Shown here: one piece after another, positions 38,653-47,742 of the stretch
Layout of the letters: the number at the start of each line of letters is the position of its first letter
How positions within the stretch are numbered: the first letter of the stretch is position 1
Assembly: GCA_019359045.1 (NCBI GenBank)
Contig: JAHHIA010000005.1
Coordinates: 62,001 to 126,000, forward strand
Reading direction: 5' to 3'
Origin: Scytolyngbya sp. HA4215-MV1
Lineage (GTDB): Bacteria > Cyanobacteriota > Cyanobacteriia > Leptolyngbyales > Leptolyngbyaceae
DNA length: 64,000 bases
Notes under the pieces: generated by a model
Databases searched by the model: none
What the model was told of the DNA's origin: nothing
Seen by the model: only the letters and a program-made list of their open reading frames with translations
Position numbers and translations under genes: made by a program

Positions 38653-39947
38653 TTGAGCACTGCGTCAGCGTGCAGTAGGGCAGGTTGGGGTAACACACTA
38701 GGAATAGTTTCTTTCAGAGCAATTCCAACCATTACCATACCGGGCCAAAAAAGATAGATTTGTCCTTCCAAATTTTCACTGAACCCATAGATGGCAAAAA
38801 TCACCATCAGCGCTAACCCAATCCGCGCCGTTGGATTGTGGTGCAATTTCAGCAAACAGTCGATCGCCGTGCAAATCATTGGAATCACAATTGCCAACAA
38901 ACCAACCAGCCCGTGGACAAACAAAACCCCATGCCACATGCCATGAGAGCCAATCGATTTCCCTGCAAAAAATCGACCCACGGTACGATCGCCCATCCCA
39001 TGTCCCCAGATCGGCGCTTCATCCCACCAACGACGTAGCGATTCGCGCCGAATTCGACCTCTTATCTTAGTTGAAGCGGCTCGTGCCTTCTGCTGACTAA
39101 TGGAGTAATCTTGTATCCAATAAATTATTTGATAACTAAAAACACTAGTAATAAAGCTAGTCGCAGCCGCAGTCAATTGCACGAGTGGACGACGAACATT
39201 TGCTAGAAACCAGATCAGAGCAGGCACCACAAACATGCAGATTTTACCCGTTCGTGAAAAGGAATACCAAATCATCAATATCGAAGCAATAATGCCAATC
39301 CACCGCCACTTAGTCTGTTTTTCGTAACAAGTTAACCAGAAATAAACATTGCCAACCACCCCTAGGGAAGGAGCAAACGGCGTGAATAATTGTAGGCGAA
39401 ATTCGCGATCGTATTCATCGAAAGCATATAGCAAAACATCCGATGCACTGCTTCCCCCGGCAAATTTGGCAAAGGGCGTATTGTAGAGGTGCCCATTGAT
39501 TCCCAAATGATACGCAAGATTGCCAACAATGACGTAAATCAGGCTTTGTAAACAGAGAATACAGGCTGCTCGATAAATTAGTTGAGACCGAATCCGAAGA
39601 CATCCAACTAAAGGAAATATAGCAAATAATCCCCAGGTTCTTGGAAATTGGTCAAAGCTCGATTTGAGCAGTTGTCGAGTCCCTAATTCAAAATCGAGGT
39701 GCCCGATGATGAGAGCAATCAATGTGACTGTCATGCTAAAAATCCAGACCCAAACCCCCCAAGGAATGAAGATTTGCTCTGCGGCAGGTGTATCATCCGT
39801 CTGTTGCCAAATTCGGCGAAAAACATAGACTGCCAGGCACCAACCGAGCACAGGATAAGCAATATATTGAATTCCTAAAAAGTAAACAAGATAGGTACCT
39901 ATAATCGCGTACCAAATGATGGTTTCCTCAAAGTTTTGTGGTTTCAT
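38619..39947 (-). CDS. O-antigen polymerase/ligase-like membrane protein (Wzy_C)
   Basis: 442 residues, about eleven TM helices. The large periplasmic loop carries RIRRESLRRWWDEAPIWGHG and then SHGMWHGVLFVHGLVGLL, the Gly-x-Gly and His arrangement of Wzy_C proteins. It is the likely polymerase joining repeat units outside the membrane. ATG 39947 is preferred (20-bp overlap with the methyltransferase gene); an upstream Met at 40022 would overlap by 95 bp. Confidence 0.82.
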   Translation of the reverse strand: MKPQNFEETIIWYAIIGTYLVYFLGIQYIAYPVLGWCLAVYVFRRIWQQTDDTPAAEQIFIPWGVWVWIFSMTVTLIALIIGHLDFELGTRQLLKSSFDQFPRTWGLFAIFPLVGCLRIRSQLIYRAACILCLQSLIYVIVGNLAYHLGINGHLYNTPFAKFAGGSSASDVLLYAFDEYDREFRLQLFTPFAPSLGVVGNVYFWLTCYEKQTKWRWIGIIASILMIWYSFSRTGKICMFVVPALIWFLANVRRPLVQLTAAATSFITSVFSYQIIYWIQDYSISQQKARAASTKIRGRIRRESLRRWWDEAPIWGHGMGDRTVGRFFAGKSIGSHGMWHGVLFVHGLVGLLAIVIPMICTAIDCLLKLHHNPTARIGLALMVIFAIYGFSENLEGQIYLFWPGMVMVGIALKETIPSVLPQPALLHADAVLNQHASPTESSL

Positions 39948-40629
39948 CCAGATTTTCCCAGCCGTCATAGACAATGAAAGATTTAGTGAATCCAAAAACT
40001 TTTTCTTCAAAAAGTTTTGCATTTGGAAAGAGATCGGTCAGTTCTTGTTTACTCAAAAGTTGGATGGATTGAACAAAGGAAATTGCTTCTTGCTTATCCG
40101 CTATTTTCTTACACCAACCCAAATCAAAATTCATGACCAACCAAACCTGAATTGCCAGTGGTAAGAATTGAAAAAATGGAAAGAGGAGATGAGGTTCGAT
40201 CGGGAAATAACGATTTGGGGTTTGCAAGAAATAGCGCTTACCAATTCTGCAAACTTCATTCGCCATCCGCCTCTGAGCTTCGTAATCTCCCACATGCTCA
40301 ATGACCGAATTGGAAAAAACTACATCAAATTCGCGATCCTGAAATTCTTGCATATTCGTCGCATCCCCCACCATGCTTTTGACCTGGGGATGAGTGGTTT
40401 GAATCTTTTTTTGATTCAAGATCAAAATATTGATTTCGCTTGTTTGTCCCTGAGAAAACCATTCTCTTTCCCAAATTCCAACCGTTCCTCCCACGTCAAT
40501 CAGATTAATCGGAGTTGGCACAGATGCCATTAATGACGTAAATAACCCAAACCGTTTTTTTCGCAACTGAACCGAAAGAGAATCTGATTCACGCTCATCT
40601 GCAAGTTTGGTGATGCGCTTTAATAGCAT
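39928..40629 (-). CDS. Class I SAM-dependent methyltransferase
   Basis: 233 residues. Motif I is INLIDVGGTVGIWE (SAM-binding glycine loop), then DATNMQEFQDREFDVVFSNSVIEHV as motifs II-IV. It likely methylates a sugar or lipid-linked intermediate, as suggested by its overlap with the polymerase gene. It is cytosolic with an amphipathic middle section (HLLFPFFQFLPLAIQVWLV). Confidence 0.87.
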   Translation of the reverse strand: MLLKRITKLADERESDSLSVQLRKKRFGLFTSLMASVPTPINLIDVGGTVGIWEREWFSQGQTSEINILILNQKKIQTTHPQVKSMVGDATNMQEFQDREFDVVFSNSVIEHVGDYEAQRRMANEVCRIGKRYFLQTPNRYFPIEPHLLFPFFQFLPLAIQVWLVMNFDLGWCKKIADKQEAISFVQSIQLLSKQELTDLFPNAKLFEEKVFGFTKSFIVYDGWENLDETTKL

Positions 40630-41104
40630 TCTGAATCCTCCTTAGGGTGTCTGAGTGTTTACGAGATCGAGAAAGAAATATATTGGGGTTTGATGGAAAG
40701 AGGCATGCCCGGCGAGGGCGACATCTTTTAACGACGTGAAGCATGAATACACTGTGCTTAGCACGCCTCAAAATTGACATAAGGAGTTTTGGCTCACTGC
40801 AATCATCGCATGGATTATTCGTGGGTCAGTAGATGCTCGGTCAAGGAAGAACACTGCCAGTTCGTCAAGTTCCTGATTTGAAGCTTCATCTATGTGAAAC
40901 AACGGTTAAGCCCTGAGACCCCGTAGTGATTAGCAGATTCTTAAATTAGTATTCAATCCTTGATAATTTATCTGATAGATTTTTAATTAGAGAATGCATC
41001 CTGACCAGATTTGCTAAGATAAACGACCTGCGATCGCTTCAGATAATTTCTAAAAAAATCCCTTTACTAAAAAATCGAGCCTTAGAAAAATTTTGGATCG
41101 TCTT
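40630..41104. other. Divergent intergenic region
   Basis: The gap between the methyltransferase (minus) and acyltransferase (plus) genes should hold both promoters. The last 150 bases are AT-rich. I see no gene, repeat or terminator. Confidence 0.4.
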
Positions 41105-42241
41105 ATGCCTCCTGCTGATTCTCAAAACTCCATTCAATCTAGAGATCTGCGATTTGACATCCTCAAAGTTTTGGGATTGTTTTGTATTATTCTGGCTCAT
41201 GTCCATCCCCCTTCTATTATTTTTCAGCTTCGCAATTTTGATGTCCCTTTGATGGTGATCATTTCTGGCTCCGTCTTTTATTTATCTTTTCGTAAAAAAG
41301 ATCTTCCATTCAGGCGTTATTTCCAAAAAAGAGTCATTAGATTGGTTGCACCAGTCTGGATCTTTTTAATCATGTTCTTTGTCCTCATCGGTGTTTTATT
41401 TGCAGCAGTAAAGGAACCCTATCCATTCGCTTGCTCCACAATTTTTGAAACTTTTCTGCTGAGTGGAGGCGTTGAGTCTGCGAATGGCTCGGCAGGCTTT
41501 GTTTACATCATTCGTGTTTTTGTTTTAACTGCACTCGTTTCACCCTACATTCTGAGTCTTTACAAAAAGCTCAATCATGAGACCCTGTTTCTCGCTTTAC
41601 TCACTATTTTCTATATTTTTTATGAATTGCTCCTCAAGTTCATCGATACAATTCAATTCAGCTTGCCTGGTTTAGAAAATCTGCTAAAAAACTATTTGCT
41701 TCTCTCAATTCCCTATGGATGTTTGATTGGTTTAGGTATTGTTTTTACTCAGGCTAAAAAAGAATTTTTAGTTAAGATTGCCCTATTTTCTCTAGGCATC
41801 TTCCTAGCCTGCATGGGATATTTCTTGCAAACATCGGGAAAGCTTCTCACAACTCAAATTGCCAAGTATCCGCCCACTCTTTATTACCTCTCCTATGCAA
41901 TCTTTGTCTCAACCCTAACCTATCTCATCGTTGATCACGTTTTAGAGAAATATGGGAATCATTTTTTAGCAAAATTCGAGCGTTGGATTCACATGATTGT
42001 GTTTATTAGCCAGTCGTCCCTTTGGATTTATCTATGGCAAAGCTTTTGGGTGATTTTTTGGGGACTTGTGCCTGCTCATTATGTACCTTGGGCAAATCAC
42101 TTTGTTGTGTTTTTTGTGGGAGTTGCTTCCCTATCCATCTTGACGACCTATTGGCAGAAAAGATTTTTTACCAAGATGATACAAACCACCTCTTTGGGTC
42201 AGAAATATCCCCAGATTGCAACCATTTTGTTTTTGCAATAA
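41105..42241 (+). CDS. Acyltransferase 3 family membrane protein
   Basis: 378 residues, about ten TM helices. It opens with RDLRFDILKVLGLFCIILAH, with the conserved His of family 3 acyltransferases in the first helix, then RYFQKRVIRLVAPVWIF. Such enzymes O-acetylate or O-succinylate polysaccharide residues in the membrane. ATG 41105 is preferred over an in-frame TTG at 41093. It is a single-gene unit inside the polysaccharide locus, facing the chain-length gene. Confidence 0.87.
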   Translation: MPPADSQNSIQSRDLRFDILKVLGLFCIILAHVHPPSIIFQLRNFDVPLMVIISGSVFYLSFRKKDLPFRRYFQKRVIRLVAPVWIFLIMFFVLIGVLFAAVKEPYPFACSTIFETFLLSGGVESANGSAGFVYIIRVFVLTALVSPYILSLYKKLNHETLFLALLTIFYIFYELLLKFIDTIQFSLPGLENLLKNYLLLSIPYGCLIGLGIVFTQAKKEFLVKIALFSLGIFLACMGYFLQTSGKLLTTQIAKYPPTLYYLSYAIFVSTLTYLIVDHVLEKYGNHFLAKFERWIHMIVFISQSSLWIYLWQSFWVIFWGLVPAHYVPWANHFVVFFVGVASLSILTTYWQKRFFTKMIQTTSLGQKYPQIATILFLQ

Positions 42242-42333
42242 ACCTTGACAGAGAACCCTTACAAAGTCTCGAATGGAGTCACCGACTACTCACCTTGCCA
42301 ATAAACGATTAATCGTGCATAAATCCGGTGTTT

Positions 42334-43842
42334 TTAGTGTTGTTGGCTACTCAAGTCAAGCAGTTCTGGTTTCGTTTCGCTAGGCAAGGCTGGCGCGTCA
42401 GAAACGTAAGTGGGTGCCACTTCTGGGGCGGGCTGGGGCGAAGTCATGCGAGTCAACTTAGACATCCATTGTTTTCGGGTCCAGGCTGAAATTAATGCGC
42501 TGGTGATAAAGAAAGAGCAAAGCGTTGCGCCTAGTAGAATCAGTTTTTTGTTTGGGTCGCTGGGGCTATCGGGTTGAGTCGGTTCTTCTAAAATCTGAAT
42601 GGCGGGATAGGAACCAAAAGCATCCAACTTACCCACATCAAATCGAGCAATGGTTGAAGAAAAGACCGTCTCGGCGACTTGCATATCTCGTGTCAGGGCA
42701 TCTAGCGTTGCCCCTTGTTTTGCCAATACAGCCAGCCGAGCTTGTAGTTGATTGATTTGGTGTTCTAGCTCTTGGGCTTGGGCACTGAAACCTTGTCGAT
42801 CGACCTGTTCGCGTACCAGGGTCTTAAACAAATCTTCTCTCGCTGAGGCGACTGCGCCACCCCCCAGATTGAGGCGGGCAAGTACCACTTGGCTCACAGG
42901 ACGCCCGATCAAGGTTTGGCTTCTACGTAACAGGGCAGATTCTGCCGCCTCGCGCGTTGCTTTTTCTCGAACCACCAGAGGGTGATTGGGTCCAAATTTG
43001 GAGTTGAGTTCGACTAGACGGTTACTCGAATCACTAAAGCTAGCTAAATATTGTTGAAATAATGGATCGGCTTTTAAGATAAACGCTTCAGATGCCTGGT
43101 TAGGAGACACATCCAGGCTAGAAGACAATTGAGAGAAGCGGGCATTGGATTGACTCTGAGCCGCCAGAGTTTCAATTTGGGTTCGGCGTAGCCCTTCAAT
43201 ATTGTTGGAAAGTTGCACGATTTGATCATTGGCAACTAGCCCCGATCGCGCTTTGTAATCTGATAATCGAGCTTGAGCCAGATCTAATTTTTTCTTGGCA
43301 CTCTCTATCACAGTTTGCATAGCGGATTCTCGTCGGTTCGCTTCCTGAAGCCGCAGATCATTCAAGCGAGCTTGAAACGCATCGGTCACAGCGATCGCCT
43401 TTTTGCGGGCGAGTTCACCGGTTTCACCCGTGATTGAGAGCGACATCACGGTTGAATTGTCTACAATTTCAACGCGTGGCTTGCCAACTTTCAGGTTTGG
43501 CTCATTCAGCCGCGCCGTTGCCGCTGCCTGCACCGAATCGCTAGAAATAATCATCTTATAAATTTCGCGGGGATCAAACGAATTGCTGTTGGCAAAGGGT
43601 GCGCGCGATTGTTCTGTCGCCGAACCGAGACCCGGTAAATTGACGTTCGTTGTGTTGCCTCCGGTTGGAATCGTGAGCGTCCATTCACTCGTATAAATGG
43701 GAGTTTTTGCTTTCAAGAAAATCAAAGCAAATGCCCAAACCAGCACATTTGCAGCAACGCCCAAAACGACGTAACGCAAGATGCGCCCCGAATCAATGGA
43801 TGATTTTGGCTCAGATTTTAGGGCTGTGGGATACTCAGTCAT
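42334..43842 (-). CDS. Wzc/GumC-type polysaccharide chain-length protein without kinase domain
   Basis: 502 residues. TM helix about 22-43, a long periplasmic coiled-coil part (Gln/Ala-rich, about 120-420) and a second TM about 440-462 after the Pro-rich EEPTQPDSPSDPNKKLI motif of Wzz/Wzc proteins. It ends in a short cytosolic tail with no Walker A or tyrosine cluster, so any tyrosine kinase must be separate. It controls polymer length and links the polymerase to the Wza-type exit protein encoded just upstream. ATG 43842 is chosen over a TTG at 43899. Confidence 0.88.
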   Translation of the reverse strand: MTEYPTALKSEPKSSIDSGRILRYVVLGVAANVLVWAFALIFLKAKTPIYTSEWTLTIPTGGNTTNVNLPGLGSATEQSRAPFANSNSFDPREIYKMIISSDSVQAAATARLNEPNLKVGKPRVEIVDNSTVMSLSITGETGELARKKAIAVTDAFQARLNDLRLQEANRRESAMQTVIESAKKKLDLAQARLSDYKARSGLVANDQIVQLSNNIEGLRRTQIETLAAQSQSNARFSQLSSSLDVSPNQASEAFILKADPLFQQYLASFSDSSNRLVELNSKFGPNHPLVVREKATREAAESALLRRSQTLIGRPVSQVVLARLNLGGGAVASAREDLFKTLVREQVDRQGFSAQAQELEHQINQLQARLAVLAKQGATLDALTRDMQVAETVFSSTIARFDVGKLDAFGSYPAIQILEEPTQPDSPSDPNKKLILLGATLCSFFITSALISAWTRKQWMSKLTRMTSPQPAPEVAPTYVSDAPALPSETKPELLDLSSQQH

Positions 43843-43945
43843 TGTTTTGAGGCAAACATTGGATAGAAAAAGAGCGACACTCTTATTGCGAAAGCGCAAT
43901 CCCCCAGATGAGACGCTAGAGTGCTAGAAAAATTTTTTAGAAGCT

Positions 43946-45031
43946 CTAATTATTATTTTGAAACAACCTTTGAATGAGGAAGAAGGGTGCAAAAACATCA
44001 CTGACAAAGCGCAATACCCCCGATGCAGTTGAAACTTTTGAATCGTAGCAAACTACCCCATCTTGGGGCATCAGAAAAGGATTGTCTCCACTACTCGCAG
44101 AACTTCTCAGCAAGCTTTCTACTTTACGATCCGAAACCCGGGTTTGCCCAGTCAGGCGATCGGTTTGTACCAGCGTAACCCGCCGCTTGCTATTGGTAAT
44201 ATTGTTACCTCCAGCGCAGTTGGCTGCGACTACTGCTTGAGATAATCGCGTGCCATAAGGAAAGGTCAAAACCTCTGAACCCCGACGCGAGGGTTCAGTT
44301 AGATTTGAGAGAATAACCGGCACTTCTTGAGGGGTCAATTGCGAGGGACGAACCAAGGCATTGGTGGGACTGTCTAATTGGGGCACAATCACTTGATCTT
44401 CTGCAATCAGGGGAACCTCCTGAACTGGCTCCCCGGTAAACACCCCAGACAGATCAATTACTTGCTCTTGTCCACCTCGAACCAGGCGAATGTGCTGAAC
44501 ATCAGCATTAGGCTTTAGCCCACCGGCTCCCCGAATTGCAGCAGCCAGAAATCGCTCTGAAGGTGCTTCACCGGTCGTATTTAACAGCTGCTCGGAACGA
44601 GGACGAGGGCGAGAATCTTTGTCTGAATCAGGCAGCGCATTAACCAGCACTCGACCTGGATTGAAGACTTCTCCAGCCACAGTAACTTGAACCGGTGCCC
44701 ATTGAAGCACTTGGACACTGATTTGAAGTTGGTCAGTCCGAAAAAAACCTTTGCTAATCAACGCATTGGCAAGCCTTTTCTCCACTTCCGGCGTTTCTAG
44801 CCCTTGCGCTGCAATGGGATCTAAAAAGGGAAAGAGCAGATTGCCATCCAGGTTAATTTCGTAGACCCCGCTCAGCCTCAGTCGCTCTGGCTCTGGCAAT
44901 GCATCATCCATGGGAACGAAGATGCGGAGTCGATCGCCGGGAGAAAGGGGTAACGCCCAACCGGGTGACGATAAGAGGCTCGTTGCCAAGAGTGTTATCA
45001 GTGCCGCTGTTACAGATCGGATCGAAAACAT
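43946..45031 (-). CDS. Wza-like polysaccharide export protein
   Basis: 361 residues. Signal peptide 1-26 (LLSSPGWA), then a Poly_export domain (LSPGDRLRIFVP, YEINLDGNLLFPFL) and SLBB-type repeats (VTVAGEVFNPGRV; EVLTFPYGTRLSQAVVAANCAGG). It forms the outer-membrane or periplasmic exit for exopolysaccharide. No lipobox Cys is seen. It comes first in a two-gene unit with the Wzc-type gene 100 bp downstream. Confidence 0.9.
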   Translation of the reverse strand: MFSIRSVTAALITLLATSLLSSPGWALPLSPGDRLRIFVPMDDALPEPERLRLSGVYEINLDGNLLFPFLDPIAAQGLETPEVEKRLANALISKGFFRTDQLQISVQVLQWAPVQVTVAGEVFNPGRVLVNALPDSDKDSRPRPRSEQLLNTTGEAPSERFLAAAIRGAGGLKPNADVQHIRLVRGGQEQVIDLSGVFTGEPVQEVPLIAEDQVIVPQLDSPTNALVRPSQLTPQEVPVILSNLTEPSRRGSEVLTFPYGTRLSQAVVAANCAGGNNITNSKRRVTLVQTDRLTGQTRVSDRKVESLLRSSASSGDNPFLMPQDGVVCYDSKVSTASGVLRFVSDVFAPFFLIQRLFQNNN

Positions 45032-45951
45032 AGCAAACCGAATTTAAAAAAACATCTAGCAAAAATAACATCTAACAAAAATATCAAACCTGCTGGTAGT
45101 CCATACAGCAAATCAATTTTTTAGTCAGTACATGAATAGGTCTTCTCCTTAAGACTTAAGTATGTTATCATACCGCATTTTTTCAACAATGGACTTAGTC
45201 TATCAGTGTCTTCGGCGAGGCGATACCTAGAAAAAAAGTTGAGTTTATAGACGAATTTTTGCCCTTTTGAGTTTCCATTGAATGGTGAAATGGACAAAGA
45301 TGAAACCATTCACCCAAGTCAGAATAATAATGAGGAAACAACCTCAATACGTCTTCTCTAAGACTAGCCCATCCCGGGATGGCGCTGATTATCGAGGAAT
45401 GCTATGAATCTTAGATGTCAAACTTTTGTATCTTGTATTAACTCCCTTCAATTTAAGTTGGAATATTGACGTAATGGGTCATGAATTGACTCATTAAAAG
45501 TTTATCAGTAAATATTTAGAGAATACCTATCACAATTCTCATTAGGTTATGAACAGGTGAGTAGCTTAAGCCCCCTTATTACCGAAAATTTTTTATTCAC
45601 CTTTTATGGAGCATAGCTATCCTAACTCAGGACTCAATTCCCTTATTTTCAGCCCTAAGATTGATCTTTTATGGACTGTTTTAAGCTAAACGTCAGCGCT
45701 TTTTTCTGATGAGTATGAACTCTTTCTGATGGGTTTGTTTGGGTTCTATCAAAAAGCGCGAGATCGCCCAGTCGTTAGGACTTCAAAGCCGAAAATCTAA
45801 CCAGGGGCTTAAGCTCCTGATCCAGACCTGGATGACGAAGGCGATCGCACTAAGTCAACCTTAAATTGCACCCATGCGACCGATTAATTGGCAGGGATCG
45901 AAATTCTGCGGCATCCTCAGGTGCCTGTCCATTTGGCGATCGCTCAAACCT
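45032..45951. other. Long AT-rich intergenic region
   Basis: About 920 bp upstream of the Wza-like gene (its promoter side) and behind the phosphodiesterase gene. A 38-codon plus-strand stretch (45748-45864) reads like a helix-turn-helix tail (EIAQSLGLQSRKSNQGLKLL), but no upstream part or start was found. I see no terminator or RNA motif. Confidence 0.4.
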
Positions 45952-47628
45952 CTAGACAACCAGTTCTGGCGTAGCTGGCTCCAAAATTGGCTTCCCTTCC
46001 ATGTAAGCGGGTGGAGTTGCACCCATCAGCGTCAAAATAGTGGGCGCAAGATCGAGGGAATGTCCAATTGGAATCGATGGAGCCGCTTTAATGCCCTCTC
46101 CCTGGGCAATCAAAAAGCCCCTCGGTAAATGGCTACCCGTGCGATTGTGTGGAATCGGACCAATACGTCCCTGGTTGAGAGTATCAACCACATCCGTAGA
46201 ATCGTCTTCCTGCCAGTTAATCACCAAATCAGCATTGGGGAGTTTGGGATCGCGATCAAGCAGATTTTGCCGGGTACGGGTAATTTTCTTGACCATGGGT
46301 TTCCCTGTCCGGGCATCGGTCATCTGATAGAGTAACTGGGTTAGTTCTTCACAAACTGCATCGTATTCTTCAGGCAAGACAATGCCTTGTGCCTCGCGTC
46401 CTTTCAAATTAATGCGAATATAGCCGTCGGCAAAGCTGGGCAAAGCAAACGCCTTCATCTGCGACCAAAAAGGCTGATACCAAGCAGCGGTTTGATAAAA
46501 CACGCTACTACCTTCGGCACGCAGTTGGAATGGCGAGACCAAATCAGGCTTGGGGGCTCCGCCCAACAGCTTTTGCACCAGGTTGAAGGCTTTGACCGGC
46601 AACCTGGTACGGAGGGCACGCAGAATAGGGTTAGGGTCGTATTTGAGCCGCCACAGATGACCGAGCCAATCCCAAGTGAAGTCGGTCAGGGGTGCACCCG
46701 GTGGGGTCCCGACTGGGGTGCCTTTCGCCAAACCATATTTGCCGGGGAAACTGTAGCGATAGAGTAGCTCTGGCAAAAACACCATACTGGGCAGATCCAT
46801 GACGTTGTGCCCCATGCCATGTCCAGAGAAGACGACAAAACGCGCATGTTGGGGGGCTTGGTCGATGATTTTTCCGATCGCCTGGTCGATCGCCATAAAG
46901 ACTTCCAAAAGTGGATCGGTCTCAAAGCCTGCCGAGAGCGTTTTGTGCAGAGGATGGTCGGGCTGGCTGAGATGCCAAAACACATGACCCACGGAATGAG
47001 TTTCGCCAAAAATGGTCAAAAATAAATCCCATTGCTCTCGCTGCAAAAGATCTAAACAAACGGATAAGCGGCGGGAAATGCCCGTCAAAGCAGCATCTCG
47101 CAACTCTCTTAAACGAGGCATGTTGCGCGTATCGGCATGGTCATTGTTGAGCAAGGGGTGTGCCCCATGCTTGTCTACAAGTTCTTGATAGAGCGCGGCG
47201 GGACGAGAATGGCTGGGGCTGAGCGCAGAGTGGGTACCCCAGGCAAGCACCTGAAGACCATTGACGCGATCGGATAGTTTCGAGTGGGGCATATCAAACA
47301 CTGCCACCCGATAGTCATCCCCGAGTGCGTAGAAAGGTGCATACTCGGAAAAATCATAAGACCGCTCAGACGCTCCGTTATCCCAAACGGTGTAGTCCTG
47401 CTCATTAAACTGAACAGTTGTCCAATGTCCAGTTTTGCTAGGAGAACAACCCGTCAAGAACGTCGTCCAGGGAGTTTCTGCCTTGTAGTACTCAATGTTG
47501 TTCAGGCGAGTGTAAACGCCCTGCTGGCGCAACCGACTCAAGGTTGGTAAATGCCCCGCTGCCATCCACCGTTCAATTAGGGTGGGGTCAGCTGCATCTA
47601 AACCAATTGCAATGACGGGAGTTTTCAT
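45952..47628 (-). CDS. Alkaline phosphatase superfamily / type I phosphodiesterase-like protein
   Basis: 558 residues. The metal site begins with IGLDAADPTLIERW (first Asp), the nucleophile region is AETPWTTFLTG, and later FGETHSVGHVFW and VVFSGHGMGHN supply the Asp/His set, although the usual SDHG is SGHG, i.e. one metal ligand is changed to Gly. C-terminal SHLPRGFLIAQGEG and DLAPTILTLMG are typical of the superfamily. Substrate is unknown (nucleotide, phosphodiester or glycan-phosphate). No signal peptide, so cytosolic. ATG 47628 is chosen; an in-frame GTG lies ten codons upstream. Confidence 0.82.
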   Translation of the reverse strand: MKTPVIAIGLDAADPTLIERWMAAGHLPTLSRLRQQGVYTRLNNIEYYKAETPWTTFLTGCSPSKTGHWTTVQFNEQDYTVWDNGASERSYDFSEYAPFYALGDDYRVAVFDMPHSKLSDRVNGLQVLAWGTHSALSPSHSRPAALYQELVDKHGAHPLLNNDHADTRNMPRLRELRDAALTGISRRLSVCLDLLQREQWDLFLTIFGETHSVGHVFWHLSQPDHPLHKTLSAGFETDPLLEVFMAIDQAIGKIIDQAPQHARFVVFSGHGMGHNVMDLPSMVFLPELLYRYSFPGKYGLAKGTPVGTPPGAPLTDFTWDWLGHLWRLKYDPNPILRALRTRLPVKAFNLVQKLLGGAPKPDLVSPFQLRAEGSSVFYQTAAWYQPFWSQMKAFALPSFADGYIRINLKGREAQGIVLPEEYDAVCEELTQLLYQMTDARTGKPMVKKITRTRQNLLDRDPKLPNADLVINWQEDDSTDVVDTLNQGRIGPIPHNRTGSHLPRGFLIAQGEGIKAAPSIPIGHSLDLAPTILTLMGATPPAYMEGKPILEPATPELVV

Positions 47629-47742
47629 AAGGCTCTGTGATTGCGAGGACCGTACCACTACGCTATTACGCTGACGAGATAAGAATGTGAAGGTTTCCCG
47701 AAAAAAAGCAGAATTTTCATAAACTTTCGATGAAGCTACTGG

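Noticed and set aside
45748-45864. Helix-turn-helix-like tail
   Set aside because: Only 38 codons with no start or upstream domain.
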